From Podochytrium sp. JEL0797 (lineage: Eukaryota > Chytridiomycota > Chytridiomycetes > Chytridiales > Chytriomycetaceae): 61,589 nt of DNA. The notes under the pieces were generated by a model. The model did no database searches. It was not told where the DNA came from and saw only the letters and a program-made list of their open reading frames with translations. The translations under genes and the position numbers were made by a program. Positions 46,477-57,448 of this stretch are shown piece by piece. The stretch's first letter is position 1, and the number at the start of each line of letters is the position of its first letter. Location: contig JADGJG010000044.1 in the NCBI GenBank assembly GCA_027596195.1, positions 1 to 61,589 of the forward strand, given 5' to 3'.

Positions 46477-47406
46477 TCACAACCATCGATGAACAAACAC
46501 GATATAAATCAACACCACAACCACAAACAACATCAACCAACACATCCACCACCCGTTCGGACTCCGTGCAACTTGTCCGAGCCGTTTGATGGTGTGTGTG
46601 AGAATGTTTCCTGTCTTGTCAAAATCGGATTCCATGCCGGACAGGAGTTTGTTTTGGTAGTTGACTTCGTCGCCGATTTGGAGGGAGATCTGGTGTGGTG
46701 TGAGTGGTGGGTGGGGGGGGGGGGTGGGTGGAGAGATTTAGTAGTGGTCATTTGGTAGAGATAGGGCAGGGGACAGGGGAGGAGAGAGGGAGAAGAGGAA
46801 AGGAGGGTAGTCGAAATTGCAATATTGCACAATTCGACGAAACGGCTCTCAGGGACTTTCGACAACAAAGGTCAAACTCTCATGCTCTCAGGATGTCACA
46901 TTGATTGCTTTCGTAGTGTCACGCGTGGTAAAATTTGATTGGTTGCCACTATTGTCGCGAGCTTCACTACAGATGCCTCGAAACGTCTCAACCCCGCCCG
47001 TCCAAACAATCTGAATTTTGAGATCACGAGCGAGAATCTGATGGATGGAATAGCTCCGTGTTGACTTTGAAGAGGTATTGACTCGTGATTGGGGATCCAT
47101 TTGGCTTCCAGACCGACAGCATCAAGCCGTTCGCTTCGTCCCCAGCATCAAGCCATTCGCTTCGAAAAGAGAGATCCGCACGGTCCCACCAACTGCAGCT
47201 TCTCAAAAAGCCAAGACGCTGATCGTTTGCTTGCGCCAATGATGTTTTACCTCACGCAATACGTTCACTTTGGCCGATAGGTCGGATGCGTGTTCGTCGT
47301 TCTGCTGCATGAAGGCATCGTGGCTTTCGTATCCGTATGATCCACTTGAGCTGCTTCCTGCGCCGTTGTGGGGGGAGTTTGTGCCGAGGGGTCGCCGGTA
47401 TGACAT
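46477..47406 (-). CDS. BET1: Bet1-type Qc-SNARE of ER-Golgi transport
   Basis: Bet1 is a SNARE for fusion of COPII vesicles with the Golgi. Two exons (minus), 47406-47251 and 46689-46477, give 122 residues. The SNARE motif spans about 30-95 (QNDEHASDLSAKVNVLRE, ISLQIGDEVNYQNKLLSGME, SDFDKTGNILTHTIKRL, then GQVAR), followed by a C-terminal membrane anchor (WWMCWLMLFVVVVLIYIVF) and only a few lumenal residues. The intron of 561 nt is the longest I trace in the window and the join is phase 0 at E|I within the heptads. Confidence 0.9.
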
Positions 47407-47502
47407 GTTTGTTCGACGTCGAGTTTTTTTTTTGCCCCCGAGTTCTGCCAAAGTTCCATCCCGCCTCCGCCGCCCCTGACGATCCGAGTTCTCACTTCTC
47501 AC

Positions 47503-47799
47503 ATGGACAACCTCTTCACAGCTGAACAAATTTCAGCACTCCTCCAGAACCTCACATCCCTCGACACGCTCCGTGCACAAATTGCCGAAATGCGTGCCTC
47601 CCTCAGTGTCAACAAGCTCGTGTTTGCGTATTTCGAACTCGATGTTGTTTCTCAGATCGTAGTTGCAGCGATTGTAATACTTGTGATGCGGATGGTGGTT
47701 GGGATGGTGCGGTCGACACTCCGCACAGCTTTTTGGACGCTCAAGATGGCGTTGATTGTTGTCGCGATTGGGCTTGTTGGGAAATACGTGCTTGTTTAG
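47503..47799 (+). CDS. Small two-helix membrane protein, possibly Apq12-like
   Basis: A 98-residue single-exon protein. The first 45 residues are soluble helix (FTAEQISALLQNLTSLDTL), followed by two membrane segments, SQIVVAAIVILVMRMVVGMV and WTLKMALIVVAIGLVGKYVLV, with a short basic loop between (RSTLRTAF). Size and layout fit the fungal Apq12/nuclear-pore-assembly family, which has a short amphipathic helix between two membrane helices in the nuclear envelope, but identity is weak. It is divergent from BET1 with 96 bp between start codons. Confidence 0.45.
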   Translation: MDNLFTAEQISALLQNLTSLDTLRAQIAEMRASLSVNKLVFAYFELDVVSQIVVAAIVILVMRMVVGMVRSTLRTAFWTLKMALIVVAIGLVGKYVLV

Positions 47800-47889
47800 T
47801 TATATATACATTTATTCATTATATTATATTTAAATCCGCAGTTTGATTTGTTTTGTGGTCAAGGCAAAGAAGTTCACAAAAAAAAACAC

Positions 47890-50800
47890 ATGTCCGGAGA
47901 CACGGACGCCATCGAAGAAATCGACTTTGCTGCGCTCTCGCTGACGCCCAGCCAGGGCAGCGCGTTGGCTAGCAAGAAGACGAAGACCAAGGGCAAGGCC
48001 AAGGCGACGCTCAAAGACAAAGACAAAGACAAAGACAAAGACAAAGACGTCACTGTCAAATGGACACCGCGCGCGCCAAAAGTGGCCGTGCCTTCTTCGT
48101 CGTCTGCGCCGCATTCGGCGCCAGTCCAGCCACAGCAACAACCAGGCCTCGCCGCCTTTGTCGCCTCGCTGAGCACTGCTCAAACAAAGCCGCCCTTTCA
48201 ACCCGCACACACAAAACCATCCACACATGCACTGCCCCACACTCACGCGAAACACCACGCCACACAACACAACCAAACAAAACAACATCAACAACACGCA
48301 CCACGCTCACACTCAGCAAACCGCAACACACACAACACACCCAGCCAGGGCCACAACCCACCCAACCAAGTCCACAACACACCCAGCCACCCAAAGACCC
48401 CACAACACCACCAAGGAAAATACAACGACAGACGTCCCATCCTCGTTCCGTCGCCACATGCAGTTCCACCCTCGAGCGCTTCTAGCCCGTTCCAGACGCC
48501 AGTCAAGGGCTCAGGCGGCAGCGGCGGAGGAGGAGGATACTTTCGAACCGACCGTCGTGCGGGAGGAAACACGCCCGGTCAGTACAACACACCCGGCGGG
48601 AGTCGTAGAAACGCGTTTGACGAGTTGAGTTTGCTTTTTCTTCCTCTTCCCTTGATCGATTCGCTTACCAATCCCTGTTTTATTTCTCAGCTACATGCCC
48701 ATCGACAAAGTCAATGCCGGCCTCTCCGCCAAAACACTCTACTCTGGCGTTCTCAGAATCAACAAACGCTCCTTCTTTGACGCCTACGTGACTGTTGCGG
48801 GCTTCAACGACGATATTTACATTCCGGGCAAGTACAAGCGCAACCGCGCGTTTGATGGTGACGAAGTCGTGATTCAGGTACTTGAAGGCGCAGAGTTGAG
48901 GCGTGAAGTCGAGAGGCAGGAGATGGATGGCGAGAGGAAAAGGGGACAGGAGGAGGAGAGGAGACGGAATGTCATGGTTGAAGAGGAATTGGATGTGGAA
49001 GCGAATGGGCTCGAGGAGGCTTTCAAAGGTGTGTATGGGCGCCCCTACTGTGTTTTCTTGCAAACAAATTTGACGCTCATCACCCCCACCCCCCCCCCCT
49101 TCATTTTCTATTGCCTCTCTCAAGTCGAGGAAGGACGCGTGTATGGCAAAGTCGTGTACATTGCGGAAAAGAAGGAAGCCCACATGGTGATTGGAACATT
49201 GAGCGTCGACAACCCGGGCCAGAAACCCACGCACCTGTCCTCCGCAAACGCCGGGCCCGTGCACAGCTCCATCAACACGATTTGGTTCCGTCCGAACGAC
49301 AAACGTGTCCCCTTCGTCATCGTCCCCGTCGAAAACGTTCCCCCCGAATTCCTCAAATCCCCGTCCGAATTTCCCACCACGCTGTGGAAACTGTCGATTT
49401 CGAAATGGCCGGCGCATTCGCAGTTCCCGTGGGGAAAAGTTGGTGGGAAGATGGGACTCATGGGGCAGATTCCTGTTGAGAGTGAGTCGTTGTTGTTGGA
49501 GAATGGGATCACGTGGAGCGAGTTTGGGGAGGAGGTGTTGGCTTGTTTGCCGCCTACTGTGAGTTTTTTTGTTGCTTTAGGCTCTGTTCGTGCAACTGTT
49601 TCTGACTCCCTTTTCATTTCATTCCGGATGCACACATACACACAGCCTTGGAAGATTCCCGACGAAGAACTAGCGACCCGCAAAGACTTTCGCAACACGC
49701 GCATTTTCAGCGTTGACCCACTCACGGCGCGTGACCTCGACGACGCGTTGAGCATCGTGGCCCTCGACGACGGAACGTTTGAAGTCGGTGTGCATATCGC
49801 AGATGTGTCTCATTTCGTCAAGGCTGGGACAGAGTTGGACAACGAAGCGCAGAAACGCGCAACAACTGTTTATTTGATTCAAAAGGTGTGTTATTTCGCA
49901 TTTCGTCGACAATCCTCTCTCCTAATGTTTGTGTTCAAAAAAGGCAATCCCCATGCTCCCCCGTCTCCTCTGCGAAGAGCTCTGCAGTCTCAACCCCGGC
50001 GTCGACCGCCTCGCCTTCTCTGTCACCTGGATCATGGACTCCAACGCTCGCCCCCTCACCCCACCTTGGTTCGGCAAATCCATTATCCGCTCGTGCGCCA
50101 AACTGAGTTACGAGCACGCACAGGCCATTATCGAAGGCAAGACGTGGGACGGGCTGCCCCCGGTGGAAATCACGGGCGGGTATACTTTTGAGGATGTGAA
50201 GTTGGATACGATGCGGTTGTATTCGTTTAGTAAGAAGTTGAGGGAAAGGCGGTATGAAGGGGGAGCGTTGGCGATTAATAGTTTCAAGTTGTGGTTTTCG
50301 TTGGACGGGGATGGGAATCCTGTGAGTACGGGGGTGTATGAGATGAAGGATAGTAATCGGATGATTGAAGAGGTAAGCATGCGCCGGTGTTTTCTCGCGT
50401 TCTCGCCCGTAGTTTTCTAATACCACACACCAACGTCCTTCCCAACTCTTCAGTTCATGCTCCTCGCCAACATGTCCGTCGCCTCCAAAATCTCGACCCA
50501 CTTCCCCTCAACAGCCCTCCTCCGCCAACACTCCCCACCCAAACCCCGCCCGCTCTCCCAATTCCTCGACTTTTGCCACAGCATCCATATCCCCATGGAC
50601 GCGTCCACCTCTCAAACGTTTCAAACGTCCTTCGACGCCATTTCAGACATGGACGTTCAAAACGTGTTGCGACAGCTCGCTATCAAACCGATGCAACGCG
50701 CCAAGTACTTTTGTACGGGTGGTGTTGCGGTGGAGGAGTGGATTCATTATGCGTTGAATGTGCCTACTTATACGCACTTTACGTCCCCGATTCGGAGGTA

Positions 50801-51707
50801 TTGCGATTTAGTTGTTCATCGGCAGTTGGAGGCTGTTTTGGCTGGGGAGACGGATCCGCATGGGGAGGAGGTTGTGAAAGGGTTTGCGAAGGTTTGCAAC
50901 GATCGTAAATTTGGGAGTAAAGACGCGCAGGATGCGAGTCAACGGTTGTACCTGAGTGTGTATTTGAACACGTTGGCGGAGCAGAGGGGGGTTCCTTTGG
51001 TTGGGTTGGAAGCGTTGCTTGGGGAAGGGAGGAAGGGGGTTTTGGTGGAAGCGTTGGTGTTTAAAGTTGCGGAACGGTGCTTTGATGTGATTGTGGAGCG
51101 GTTTGGGATGGAGAAGCGGTGTTGGGTTGAGGAGACGCCGGCCATGTTTGGGTGTGCGTTTGCGAAGGAGGGGAAGGTGGAGGAAAGTGCGGGGGAGGGG
51201 AGGGGGGGTGGGTGTTTGAGTGTGTATTGGAGGAAAGGGTTTGTGGAGCCTACTGCTGTTGGTGTTGATGATGTTGAAGTGGCAATGGAGGGGTTGGTTG
51301 TTGAGGATGTGGAGAATGAGGAGGATGATGGGTGGGAGACGGATGAGAATGGGAGCAGTTCTGCTGGCAGTCGGAAGGGAAAGGGCAAGGCTACTGCCGT
51401 CAAGATTCCCATCAGCAACGTGTCTGCTCTCGTCTCTAGCGCCGCTCCACCCACCGCAGGACGTCAATCTAAAAAGAGACGCGACATGAACCCCGCCACA
51501 ACCATCACCCAAAAACTGCACCTGTTTGACCGTGTCCCCGTTGTCGTCGTTTCAGACATTTCGCGGAGCCCGCCGGAGATTAAGGTGTATTTGATTCACC
51601 CGGAAGCGGTGGAGAAGTATCGGGACCGATTGATTGATGAGAGGACGGTCATGTATGATATGAGTGTTGCGTTTTCGTGTCCTGCTGTGGAGGATGAGGC
51701 GCATTGA
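47890..51707 (+). CDS. DIS3L2: Dis3-like 3'-5' exoribonuclease 2
   Basis: DIS3L2 is a cytoplasmic RNase II/RNB-family exonuclease that degrades oligouridylated RNAs. Exons: 47890-48623, 48691-49028, 49125-49558, 49646-49885, 49944-50372, 50454-51707, exactly 1143 codons. The N-terminal 240 residues are low-complexity (six KD dipeptides, His/Asn/Gln/Pro-rich). Cold-shock domains follow (LYSGVLRINKRSFFDAYV; VYGKVVYIAEKKEAHMVIGT). The RNB domain (about 500-860) holds the acidic active site DPLTARDLDDALS and further blocks FEVGVHIADVSHFV, LPRLLCEELCSLNP, IRSCAKLSYEHAQ and YTHFTSPIRRYCDLVVHR. The C-terminal S1-like region has an acidic insert (DVENEEDDGWETDENG). No PIN domain is present, separating it from Dis3. 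The mid-RNB wording is nearer DIS3L2 than Ssd1. Confidence 0.93.
48013..48048 (+). repeat. Six tandem AAAGAC hexamers
   Basis: A perfect 36-nt array encoding six Lys-Asp pairs in the N-terminal tail of the DIS3L2-like protein. The hexamer period keeps the frame whatever its copy number. Confidence 0.95.
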
Positions 51708-53016
51708 GATTTTTTTGTGGGACGATGTTCCGGTTTTTTTGGGTTGATCGACGAAAGAAGAAGAGAAAATATCTGCAACCTCACATGTTCTCCCCTCGCC
51801 TTTGTAAGGAAGTAAGATAATAATTCGGGAGGAGAGATGCGGCGAGGGCAGGATGCGAAATCCAACGCGTATCTAAAAAGGAGAATGCAATCTTTGCAAC
51901 AATCCGTTTATTCGAAGCACACTACAAAAAGGAAGGAATGAAAGAGTAAACGGAATCCATGCCAAGTGTCTAAGAAGGAAACAAAGCAGAGTTAAAAACG
52001 CGTCGCTTGTCAAACAAACAGGGAAAAATACGTCTGAGTTGGTTTCCCTGAGTATCTCGGGACTCTGGTACTCACAGCGGGCACCACGTGAAGGTTCCGA
52101 CTCGCCCGCCGCTCACCTTGACAATCTCGTCAGGACTCGGGATCTCGTTCAAACACAAAGAGCAATGCGATCAAATCGGCAGGAAGCAGAAATACGCGAG
52201 GGAGGCAAACTCACGTTCGGGTTGGGCGAGAGAAAGAGGTTCGGGTTCGAAAACATGCCTGATCAGAGAGGATCCTCGGACACGGACCGCAGCAGAAGAG
52301 ATCGACCGGGGACCTGAAGCCAGCACGTCGGCCTTATCCTCATACAGCCAGTAGCGTGTCTTGCCATCAGGTCCATCTCCATCTCCTCTGTCCCCTCACC
52401 CGCGCGTAGAAGGGGCCACGCGAGCGAAGTGGGGCAGACGCCTCTCGTGGTGTGAGAAGGTTCTTCCACTCAAACGAGGTGACTGTGGCTGCGGTTTATC
52501 GATGTGTGCCTTAAACCACGGCAAACGCGTGATTCCAATAAATTATACTATTTACATTCAAAGTAAAGAGAAGAGCCAGAAATCAACTTTGCAAAAATGA
52601 GGAGGTGGAAGTTGGAGACGAATTATTAAATGTTAGAGTGCGACGGATGCAGACAATTAGAAGTGTTTGCATTTGAACATGTATCAGATTTACCATAAAC
52701 TGAGCGCTGCTGGCTGTGCGAATAAAGATACCATTTCAATCCTATCAACTCCAATTGGAAAAAAGCGGGAGTAAGAATCTCTTTGGCTTTCTTGATACAG
52801 TTGCGACCAAGGTGTCTGTTTACGATATTAAATGCCAACGACGGGTGATGGTTAATATAGGAAGAGGATGGAAGCAAGAGCATTTGGAGTTTTTGATCAT
52901 GCATCCATGCGGCTCTGTACATGCCTCTGCCCTTTTTGTAATTTCCCATTGCACAGCATTTTTAAATCATGCGTCGTTTAACGTACTTTGTATTCACAAA
53001 CGCAAACATTCCCACT
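51708..53016. other. Intergenic between convergent genes, 1.3 kb
   Basis: Between the DIS3L2 stop and the MFS transporter 3' end. Several short frames exist on both strands but none shows composition, splice pattern or resemblance typical of a gene. An ATTAAA/AATAAA-like cluster near 52540-52560 may end a transcript. Nothing else seen. Confidence 0.4.
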
Positions 53017-54803
53017 CTAAAGCGCCGCCTTCCCTCTCGTCTCAATCGGCAAAAAGAAGGCAAACACGCCCATAAGTCCAAACAACCCCGCCGACAAATA
53101 CAAAGCATAATGAGGGTCCTTGGCGATCAAGATACCCGACAAAAATGGCGCTGAAACACCCACGATTCTTCCCAAACAAGAAGCCATCCCGACCGCCGTA
53201 CCGCGGTGGGCAGTGCGGAATACTTCCGGCGTGTACGCGTAAATCACTCCGTACACGAGGTTCGAGAGGAACGAGGCGAGGCAGTTGAAGAAGAGTTGCC
53301 ACCAGCTGTTGGTGGTGGTTGTGAAGAGGAACAGAGAGATTGCGATTCCGATGGCTCCGCCAACCATGGTTCCCTAAATATTTTTTTTGCATCATGCACT
53401 CAGTTTTCTGTTTTCCGAAAACGACAAGAGGAGCAGGACTAAAAACAAACCTTGCGTCCGAGCCTGGTGTCAATCAGGAAGGTTCCCGCAATCGAACCCG
53501 GAATACCAGCGAGAGTTTGAATGAAAAAGTTGCGGTACACCTCTCCAAGAGTCAAATCCACCGCGCTGCTCTTCAAGAAAGTCGGCAAAAATCCATAAAA
53601 CATGGTATACGCGATCGAGATGGTCATCCACACCAACCAAATCAACACAGTCGAATACGCCATCTGCTTGGTCGCAAACAGTTCCTTGAGCGAGTGCAGG
53701 AACCGCTTGAATCCTTCAGCTTTCGATTCCACGTGGAATTCGGCAAAGTCCTCGACAGAGGCGGTGATTTCTTTGCCGTTCATGGCCGCGAGTTCTTTGA
53801 GGACTTGAACGGCTTCTTCCTTGCGTCCGGCGGTGATAAGCCATTTGGGACTTTCGCGCATCTTGATGAAGATGAGACGGAAGAGGAGCATAGCTGTTTA
53901 TTTATTAGGAAGGGTGTCAGTTAGAAAAATGGGATTTTTTGAGAATGGGAAAGAAAAATCGACTGGATCGAAAAAGCAAAAGGAATGGAAACGGTACCAA
54001 AAGTAATGATTCCCATTGTGGCAAGAGTATATCTCCACCCGCGGTTGCTGGCCGAGTCGCAGATTCCGTCAATTACCGTGCAAGAGTACGACGGAATCAA
54101 CCACCACGAGAAAACGGCCCCAATCACGGCTCCAACGGGCCAGAATAGAGACAAAAGCATTAGCAAAGACTGTCGTTCCCGCGGAATGAATTCCTGATCG
54201 GAGATTAAAAAGAATCAGCCCATGCGGTCGATTTCGAAAATCAGTCAGCAGGCACAAACAAACCAAAAACAGTGATCCATCAACAGGCAGGTTTCCACCC
54301 ACCCCAACTCCCATTAATCCCAACAAGATACAGTAAATCAAAAAGTTGGGCGCAAACGCCGCCGCGGTTCCAAAAACGCCTCCAATCGTGAGCGTCAACA
54401 CGAAGGCTGGCTTTCTGCCAATCATGTCTGAAATGACTCCCCATCCGAGAGACCCAAAGATCATGCCAATGAATACGCACGAGGTTCCCATCCCGGAAGT
54501 GGCGTCGGGAACGTTGAATTCGGCTTGGACTTGGGGAAGGACACTGGCGAGGATCTGGAGCCACATGTTGTCGGCTGCGATGAGTAGGATGTTAAATTGA
54601 ATTGCCGCTGCGGCAGGGGGGGGGGGGGGGGGGGGGTGCGTGGGCTTACCGATCCACCCGAGACCGCACAGGTAGAACATTTTCCACTGATAACCCCCCA
54701 TTCCAATCTCGGAAATGAGGTCATTGAGCTTGTTGATGTCTGTGTGGGCTGTCAGCTCCTCGCTGACACGGTCGTCCGTCTTCTTTTCGTCCTCTCCGTC
54801 CAT
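53017..54803 (-). CDS. MFS transporter, SV2/sugar-porter-like
   Basis: Twelve-helix secondary transporter of the major facilitator superfamily; substrate not predictable. Exons (minus): 54803-54650, 54574-54264, 54193-53998, 53893-53451, 53373-53017, exactly 487 codons. After a 45-residue acidic cytoplasmic start comes MGGYQWKMFYLCGLGWIADN (helix 1), SGMGTSCVFIGMIFGSLGWG, the A-motif variant GVISDMIGRKPAF, and GLMGVGVGGNLPVDGSLF, a helix-4 signature of SV2/organic-ion-type members, then RESPKWLITAGRKEEA after helix 6 as in the sugar-porter lineage. The second half contains DTRLGRKGTMVGGAIG, YTPEVFRTAHRGTAVG and an end PIETRGKAAL. An upstream in-frame ATG at 54857 would add 18 residues. Confidence 0.88.
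54616..54636. repeat. Run of 21 G inside the first MFS intron
   Basis: An uninterrupted 21-nt poly-G (poly-C on the transcript) in the 75-nt first intron, just upstream of its acceptor. Length is likely to vary between strains or reads. Confidence 0.95.
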
Positions 54804-55875
54804 GTGCACACGAGATTTGGGGGAAAGATTTTTTGTCGCGATTGCAATTGATTGCACGCAATCGGAACGGGAGTACTCGATCGGCTCTTCAATTTTTTAA
54901 TCTGCGCAAAAAAAATTGTGAGAAAATGAGGGCTTGGATCTGCACGTGCGGCCTGATCAAGTCATCATTGATGCAGGCGACCGGTTTTTAGTTTTTAGCC
55001 ACGTGTTTATGTAACACGCGCATGCACGCAAGTTCCTCCTTTGCCAAACAAGTAAAATGCCCAGCTGGCCCGAGCGTGCCCATTTTCTCCCTTTAACCCA
55101 GGAGACAACTTGAATTACGCGCTCGTTGAACCCCTATACAGCCACAGGAAGGTTGGATAGAAGGGGGATCCTCTTTAATGGTGGGTTTTCTTGCAACCTT
55201 GGCCGTGGTTCGTTTTGAGGTTGTGGCCTGTGGGAGTCTTTCTCACCTAATCGAATAGGGTGAAGAAGTTTGGTGGTGGCAAAATGGTCTTCTCCACCGG
55301 TCCTCCTTTCCAAACTTGATTTGCTCAAATTCCGTTATTCTTCCTGTATTCCGCGTAGATTCCTTTCTCTCTCTGATTTTAACGAACCTCGCTTTTTACG
55401 AGGCATTCTGGACGACTCCCTTCTGAATATCACTCGTACGTTTTCGCAACGTTTTCGCATCCAAAAAAAACAAAAACATAAATTGCTGTCAAAATTGAGC
55501 AGCTGATTGCCAGACCGACTAGCTACAATAGGCGCGCGAAACAACCGAATACCATGGGACGCCATTTGCAGTTTTTGGATCTGGTGCTGCTTGCCCAGCG
55601 GTTGGCCCGAACCGATGTAATGCCAAAGAGTGGTCACGTACGGCCAAGCGGAGAGGCGGTGTGCCTCTGTTGCACATTGAACAAAATGATGGAACCCGGG
55701 GGATGTTTTGTCACGATCCGATGATGTCTCCTCTTCGACGCCATATCTCTCTCCGAATTTCTCCTCCCCCTCCTCTTCGTCTGCTCGTTTTCTTTTTGTT
55801 TGGCGGTTTGGATTTCTAACTCATCGTTGATTTTATGGACGCGACTTTTGAAAATGCGCTCCGCCTCAGCAGCGG
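54804..55875. other. Intergenic between divergent genes, 1.1 kb
   Basis: Upstream region of the MFS transporter and of the first SET-domain gene. No coding frame, RNA gene or repeat is supported. A minus-strand frame at 55634-56017 overlaps the SET gene and is Arg/Lys-rich by chance. Confidence 0.4.
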
Positions 55876-57387
55876 ATGCAATCGATAGATCAACCTGTAG
55901 TCTCGAACCCGACTCTTTCTTTTCCTCAGCCGGGAGGCGAGGCTGCAGGTCTTTCGGACGTGGAATTTTTACGCATGATATTTTCGAGCGAAGCACAGCA
56001 ACTCTTCTTGGCCACAATTAACCACCACCTCACCCACTGCCGCGACCCATCCCTCCAGACCCCACCCCTCTACTCCCCCGGTACCGACTTCCGAACCCAA
56101 AACTGCCTGTCCCTCGCACTCCACTTCACACACCTCGTCGCCTCACCCTCCGGCACCCCGCGTCCCATCTCCTCGTCCGGCTTCAACTCCCTCGCCTCCG
56201 CCTTCATATCCGCCAACCTCCCCACCATCACCCCCGAATCCCGCCTCCGCGTCACACCCAAAGACATCCTCGATCTCTATCTTCAAAAGAATCCAAACGA
56301 ATCCCACCCGCCCTTCCACCTCTCCGCCCCAGTCGTCACACGTCCCGTAAAGCAACACGCCGCCCGGCTCCCCACCGCAAAATTCACCACCTGCGTCTCA
56401 ACCGTCGTGGTCGCCACGGGGCCCATCTCAACGGGTCGCGTATTGGGAATTATCGACGGAAAGCTCCATTACGAACCCGTCTTTTGGAAAGACACGACCC
56501 CACAAACACGGTACAACCGCGAACGATACCTGTTTGGAGTGCAAGCGCTCGTGTCGAAAAACCGGCAAGACGAGCTCGCGACAGATTTCTTCCCCGACAA
56601 GGATTTCTGCATCGAAGGACCCCACACGGGTCCCTACGCGTGGACGCGGGAAGTGAACGACGTGGTAGTGATGGAACCGGACGTTCCACTTGAAAATCAT
56701 AAAGAGAAGCGCGCGCCCACAGTCGAGAGGATGGAGGTGTTGTGTTTGGGGTTTCCTGTCGTGTTTCTGGTGGCTGTGAGTGATATGGTGGAGGGGGAGG
56801 AACTCGTGATGGATTATGGGAAGGAGGATTGGGAGTATCAGCAGCGGAGGGCGAGGAGTGATGCGATTTTAAAGGGGCCTGTGGAGAGGACTTTGGAGAC
56901 GGTTGTGCCTGTTTTGGAGAGGATGGTGGGGTGTGCGCTTGTGATGCCTACTATGCCGGTGGTGGGATCCAAGCGTGTTGGGGGAACTTTGGGTGGGAAT
57001 GCCGAGGAGGGTTGTGTCTCTGCTGGGTTGGGTCACATGTCACTCCACGGGGATGATCCGATGGATTTCAGTCATTGTACTGATATCATGCCTGTGAACG
57101 ATGATTCCAAGAGGGAGAATGATGAAATGGTGGATATTGATTCTCTCGACAGGTTTCTGGACGAGCTCGACGCGACTCTGGCCGTACAATCGAGCGCGTT
57201 GGGATTGCCGTTGCTTTTGCAGCTGACGCAAGAGCAACTGCGGGAACGGGCAAAGGGTGCGATTCGGGATGTGAATGAAGACGAAGAAGAACTGGAAGAG
57301 GAGGACCCTCTGGATTGGGTGGACGTGTCGAAGGCAGGCGGTTTGGACGAGTTGTCCCGGAATACGATTCTTTATGATTCGCGATGA
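55876..57387 (+). CDS. Diverged SET-domain protein, tandem copy 1
   Basis: A 503-residue intronless gene. The SET-like core lies at about 175-320: VVVATGPISTGRVLGIIDG, RYLFGVQALVSKNRQDEL, TREVNDVVVMEPD in the place of the usual Asn-His-Ser, and MEVLCLGFPVVFLVAVSDMV-EGEELVMDYGKEDW, matching the C-terminal G-E-E-L-x-x-D-Y-G of SET methyltransferases. The catalytic NHS motif is not conventional, so activity is uncertain. The rest is helical with an acidic C-terminal stretch (DEEELEEEDPLDWVDV). Substrate, if any, unknown. The next gene is a paralogue starting 61 bp after its stop. Confidence 0.72.
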   Translation: MQSIDQPVVSNPTLSFPQPGGEAAGLSDVEFLRMIFSSEAQQLFLATINHHLTHCRDPSLQTPPLYSPGTDFRTQNCLSLALHFTHLVASPSGTPRPISSSGFNSLASAFISANLPTITPESRLRVTPKDILDLYLQKNPNESHPPFHLSAPVVTRPVKQHAARLPTAKFTTCVSTVVVATGPISTGRVLGIIDGKLHYEPVFWKDTTPQTRYNRERYLFGVQALVSKNRQDELATDFFPDKDFCIEGPHTGPYAWTREVNDVVVMEPDVPLENHKEKRAPTVERMEVLCLGFPVVFLVAVSDMVEGEELVMDYGKEDWEYQQRRARSDAILKGPVERTLETVVPVLERMVGCALVMPTMPVVGSKRVGGTLGGNAEEGCVSAGLGHMSLHGDDPMDFSHCTDIMPVNDDSKRENDEMVDIDSLDRFLDELDATLAVQSSALGLPLLLQLTQEQLRERAKGAIRDVNEDEEELEEEDPLDWVDVSKAGGLDELSRNTILYDSR

Positions 57388-57448
57388 ATGCGATACTCAA
57401 ATTCTCCGATTCCTTGGATCATAAAGAAATGAAAAAAAACACAACGAA

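Noticed and set aside
50808..51521. 237-codon minus-strand frame opposite DIS3L2
   Set aside because: Lies across the RNB C-terminal exon and shows no family features.
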